Source: an uncultured Eubacteriales bacterium
GTDB lineage: Bacteria; Bacillota; Clostridia; Lachnospirales; Lachnospiraceae
Direction: 5' to 3'
NCBI GenBank assembly: GCA_949297565.1
Contig: CASFUI010000158.1
Coordinates: 1 to 5,861 of the forward strand
DNA length: 5,861 nt
Both the position numbers and the translations under genes were made by a program. Shown here one piece after another: positions 4,390-5,861 of the stretch (positions are counted from its first letter, which is position 1; each line of letters starts with the position of its first letter). The notes beneath the pieces were generated by a model. The model searched no databases, was not told the origin of the DNA, and saw only the letters and a list, made by a program, of their open reading frames with translations.

Positions 4390-4879
4390 CGATCTCGGCG
4401 AGTACGAGAGAGCCGCAAGAGACAAAAACGGTAAAACCTATTACGTGCCGGCGGATATGAAATACTCTGAGTGGAAGCGTAAAACGATTGTAGAACCTGC
4501 CGAAAAAGAGTATAATATATTTATAAACGGAGTACTCAGCAAAATAAAAGAGCTCCCATCAAAAGTAAATAAAGGGTCTCAGGGTAAGCACATACGCGGA
4601 AGCCATAATTTTGATGAAACACGCAGTGAATTGACGGTAGATCCGGAAGAGTTATACAAATTGTACTCAGGCAAGGGTACACACTATCCAAGAAAAAGAA
4701 AAACAGGAGAATGGAAAAATAAAGAGGTGTTTGAGCATACAAGCGTAATTGGTCTTTACTATGATATCAGTACGGGAGAAAGAACTCAAACAAACCGAGG
4801 GACTATCCATTATTCGACAAGCGGATGGCATATTGTGCCCGCAAGGCCGAAGGTGAAGCGAAATGATAAAAAAGTATAG
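4364..4879 (+). CDS. Phage minor head protein C-terminal remnant carrying an Ntox50-like toxin domain
   Basis: The open frame of 171 codons begins RTTTSPHFDDLGEYERAARD and KTYYVPADMKYSEWK. That is the usual tail of SPP1 gp7-type minor head proteins after their PWCR zinc-binding motif. The codons before it read T-P-W-TGA, so the expected cysteine is a stop (4361-4363), and the large N-terminal part is gone. From about 4565 to 4849 the frame matches the predicted RNase toxin family Ntox50 (polymorphic toxin type 50, BECR-fold): GKHIRGSHNF near its start, then VIGLYYDISTGE, and IHYSTSGWHIVPARP near its end. The histidines of GKH, IHY and WHI are candidate catalytic residues. Phages are known to carry such domains on head proteins. 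The first possible starts are GTG 4445 and ATG 4457, neither with a good ribosome binding site, so expression is doubtful. The immunity candidate overlaps its end. Confidence 0.82.
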   Translation, partial: RTTTSPHFDDLGEYERAARDKNGKTYYVPADMKYSEWKRKTIVEPAEKEYNIFINGVLSKIKELPSKVNKGSQGKHIRGSHNFDETRSELTVDPEELYKLYSGKGTHYPRKRKTGEWKNKEVFEHTSVIGLYYDISTGERTQTNRGTIHYSTSGWHIVPARPKVKRNDKKV

Positions 4880-5066
4880 TAAATTCATAGGTCACAACAT
4901 AATACTCACCTGTACAGATGGCGATATCATCGAAGGATATTGGGATGACATCTTTTATGCAGAAGATGACGATGACCAGGAAGAAGATGAAATATTACTC
5001 GAATGCTCCAATGGAGCTTTTCAAATAGCTGAATCTGAAATCGCGTCAATTCAGCTAGATGAGTGA
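4863..5066 (+). CDS. Small acidic Sm-like protein, candidate immunity protein for the Ntox50 toxin
   Basis: 67 residues. ATG 4863 lies inside the last 17 bases of the toxin frame, with GAAGGTG (4849-4855) seven bases before it, so translation is tied to the toxin. The pattern is a short beta-barrel of LSm/Sm type: YSKFIGHNIILTCTDGD (5-21) and IIEGYWDDI (22-30) give strands 1-2, then an acidic linker AEDDDDQEEDE (33-43), then ILLECSNGAFQI and SEIASIQL. Such LSm-like proteins are common in Firmicutes, often beside toxins. The strong negative charge would suit masking a basic RNA-binding surface. Assignment as the antidote rests on position and charge, not on a known family match. Two terminators follow. 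Confidence 0.85.
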   Translation: MIKKYSKFIGHNIILTCTDGDIIEGYWDDIFYAEDDDDQEEDEILLECSNGAFQIAESEIASIQLDE

Positions 5067-5086
5067 CAATTTAATAAGTTTATTTA

Positions 5087-5109
5087 AGCACCTTAACGGG
5101 TGCTTTTTT
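5087..5109 (+). terminator. Terminator 1 after the toxin-immunity pair
   Basis: AGCACC (5087-5092) pairs with GGTGCT (5099-5104), loop TTAACG, followed by T6 ending at 5109. It lies 20 bases after the stop of the immunity gene. Confidence 0.8.
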
Positions 5110-5133
5110 AATGCTCCGAAAGGGGCATTTTTT
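5110..5133 (+). terminator. Terminator 2, directly behind the first
   Basis: AATGCTCC (5110-5117) pairs with GGGGCATT (5122-5129) with one T-G wobble around a GAAA tetraloop, followed by T-run to 5133. The two hairpins abut without spacer, giving a strong double stop for a transcript moving toward the tRNA genes. Confidence 0.8.
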
Positions 5134-5430
5134 ATTGCCGCAGACCAACTACCAACCAACAAATAAAATCGCTGTGCGGCGTTATTAGAGTCTCACAGAG
5201 GCGTATATAAGCCTCTGCACAGTAATTTTCATGATTTAATTTTGTATCGAACGCCGGAACCCATTGAAAACACTGAGAAATCATCTCGAAATATTAACCC
5301 AAAAATTAACCCAATTTTAACCCAAAAGTTTCAGATGAAGAGGAAAGTTTGCATAAGTATACAAAATGTGCATAATTCATTGAAAGATATTAAACCCTCT
5401 TCAGCGTTGAAATATCAAAGGATATGAAAA
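5134..5430. other. Gap of about 300 bp between the island and tRNA-Arg, possible attachment region
   Basis: No gene is supported here; the 61-codon plus frame at 5242-5427 has no binding site or recognisable sequence. The gap holds three features: an inverted repeat GCCGCA/TGCGGC (5137-5142 and 5175-5180) with a CCAAC-rich loop, a hairpin CAGAGGC/GCCTCTG (5196-5202 and 5211-5217, loop GTATATAA), and three direct repeats TTAACCCAA at 5294, 5306 and 5317. TGCATAA also occurs twice (5350 and 5369). The location between a phage remnant and the 3' end of a tRNA gene is where an attachment site would be expected, but no duplicated tRNA end is visible in the window. Confidence 0.45.
5294..5325 (+). 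repeat. Three TTAACCCAA direct repeats
   Basis: Copies start at 5294, 5306 and 5317, so the steps are 12 and 11 bases, about one helical turn. They lie about 140-170 bases from the 3' end of tRNA-Arg. This arrangement resembles the arm-type sites bound by tyrosine integrases near attachment cores, but no integrase gene is in view. Confidence 0.5.
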
Positions 5431-5453
5431 GAACCGCCATTTACTGACGGTTC
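5427..5453 (-). terminator. Terminator of tRNA-Arg
   Basis: Read on minus, GAACCGTC (5453-5446) pairs with GGCGGTTC (5438-5431) with one wobble and a seven-base loop, and TTTT follows (5430-5427). It begins 12 bases after the CCA end of the tRNA. Confidence 0.75.
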
Positions 5454-5464
5454 CTAAAATGTAT

Positions 5465-5541
5465 TGGTGCGCCATGAGGGACTCGAACCCCCAACCTACT
5501 GATTCGTAGTCAGGCACTCTATCCAATTGAGCTAATGGCGC
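5465..5541 (-). tRNA. tRNA-Arg(ACG)
   Basis: All arms fold. The acceptor GCGCCAT pairs with ATGGCGC, with CCA encoded. The D-arm is GCTC/GAGT, the anticodon loop CTACGAA has ACG at positions 34-36, and the T-arm is GGGGG-TTCGAGT-CCCTC. The D-stem ends in a G-U pair and the first anticodon pair is a C-U mismatch, while the arginine identity bases are kept. It carries its own consensus promoter and terminator. Confidence 0.96.
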
Positions 5542-5575
5542 ATGTAATCGCTTCTCTAAAAACGGCTACCGTATA

Positions 5576-5604
5576 ATTATATATGGTACTACTGAGTTTG
5601 TCAA
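5576..5604 (-). promoter_or_regulatory. Promoter of tRNA-Arg, exact consensus
   Basis: TTGACA (5604-5599), 17-base spacer, TATAAT (5581-5576) on minus. The predicted start lies some 25 bases before the tRNA 5' end at 5541. Confidence 0.9.
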
Positions 5605-5678
5605 AGTGTTTTTTCGAGTTTGCCTGCTGGGGAATTTGCTAGTCTGTCGCCCACCGTCAAAATTTATTAAAATAATTG

Positions 5679-5707
5679 TTGACAAAGCCTTCTTATTGTC
5701 TTATAAT
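5679..5707 (+). promoter_or_regulatory. Promoter of the tRNA-Asn/tRNA-Leu operon, exact consensus
   Basis: TTGACA (5679-5684), 17-base spacer, TATAAT (5702-5707), preceded by an AT-rich stretch (5660-5677) that could act as an UP element. It diverges from the tRNA-Arg promoter across about 75 bases. Confidence 0.92.
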
Positions 5708-5739
5708 AATTCATGTCGCTGGCGCGGCAATATGGGTAT

Positions 5740-5814
5740 TCCGAGATAGCTCAATGGTGGAGCAACCGGCTGTTAACCGGTAGGCTGTGGGTTCGAGCCC
5801 CACTCTCGGAGCCA
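5740..5814 (+). tRNA. tRNA-Asn(GTT)
   Basis: The acceptor TCCGAGA pairs with TCTCGGA, followed by G and an encoded CCA. D-stem GCTC/GAGC, anticodon stem ACCGG/CCGGT with loop CTGTTAA (GTT at 34-36), T-arm GTGGG-TTCGAGC-CCCAC. All stems pair perfectly. Confidence 0.97.
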
Positions 5815-5823
5815 ATTTTTTAT

Positions 5824-5861
5824 GCCGGAATGGCGGAATTGGCAGACGCACGGGACTTAAA
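5824..5861 (+). tRNA. tRNA-Leu(UAA), 5' part only
   Basis: Starts GCCGGAA at 5824 with TGGCGGAATTGGCAGACGC, the D-arm typical of class II leucine tRNAs. The window ends in the anticodon loop GGGACTTAAA, placing TAA at 5858-5860. It starts nine bases after tRNA-Asn and belongs to the same transcript. The rest lies beyond the right edge. Confidence 0.9.

Noticed and set aside
4536..4888. Two minus frames of 68 and 73 aa
   Set aside because: Antisense shadows of the Ntox50 domain, which is clearly the coding strand.
2603..5217. CRISPR array
   Set aside because: The AGAGGC-type repeats are short, irregularly spaced by hundreds of bases and change orientation; there is no repeat-spacer pattern.
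5242..5427. 61-aa plus frame before tRNA-Arg
   Set aside because: No start signal; the apparent peptide is a translation of the TTAACCCAA repeats and AT-rich spacer.

Overview
The window looks like a low-GC Gram-positive chromosome, probably a gut-type Clostridia. The signs are strong AGGAGG-type ribosome binding sites, TTGACA-N17-TATAAT promoters, tRNA genes with encoded CCA ends, and the debris of Tn916-like and phage elements. Species cannot be told from the sequence alone.

Layout. Positions 1-347 (minus) hold the receiver domain of a two-component response regulator cut by the left edge. Positions 348-785 hold no convincing gene. Positions 786-2191 (minus) are an AT-rich accessory block: a TetR-family C-terminal remnant without its DNA-binding domain, an intact class I SAM-dependent methyltransferase, and a broken Cys-rich KTR protein of the kind found beside resistance genes in Tn916-like elements. 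From about 2150 to 5140 (plus) lies a phage-derived island of small genes. It has three unrecognised small proteins, a promoter driving a 30-residue membrane peptide that overlaps an XRE-type regulator by ATGA, a terminator, twin palindromes, a promoter-to-terminator unit that looks like a small RNA of about 95 nt, and a repeated short coding start.

The most interesting part is 4364-4879: the C-terminal end of a phage minor head protein fused to a domain resembling the predicted RNase toxin Ntox50. It is followed, with a 17-base overlap, by a small acidic Sm-like protein that is the natural candidate for its immunity protein, and then by two terminators in tandem. The head-protein part is cut off, and an in-frame TGA sits where a cysteine is expected, so the toxin half has no good start of its own.

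The right end (5465-5861) is a chromosomal tRNA locus: tRNA-Arg(ACG) on minus, with its own terminator and consensus promoter, diverging from a consensus promoter for tRNA-Asn(GTT) and tRNA-Leu(UAA), the last cut by the window edge. The island abuts the 3' end of tRNA-Arg, and three TTAACCCAA direct repeats lie in that gap. This would fit integration at the tRNA gene, but no integrase and no second copy of the tRNA end is in the window.
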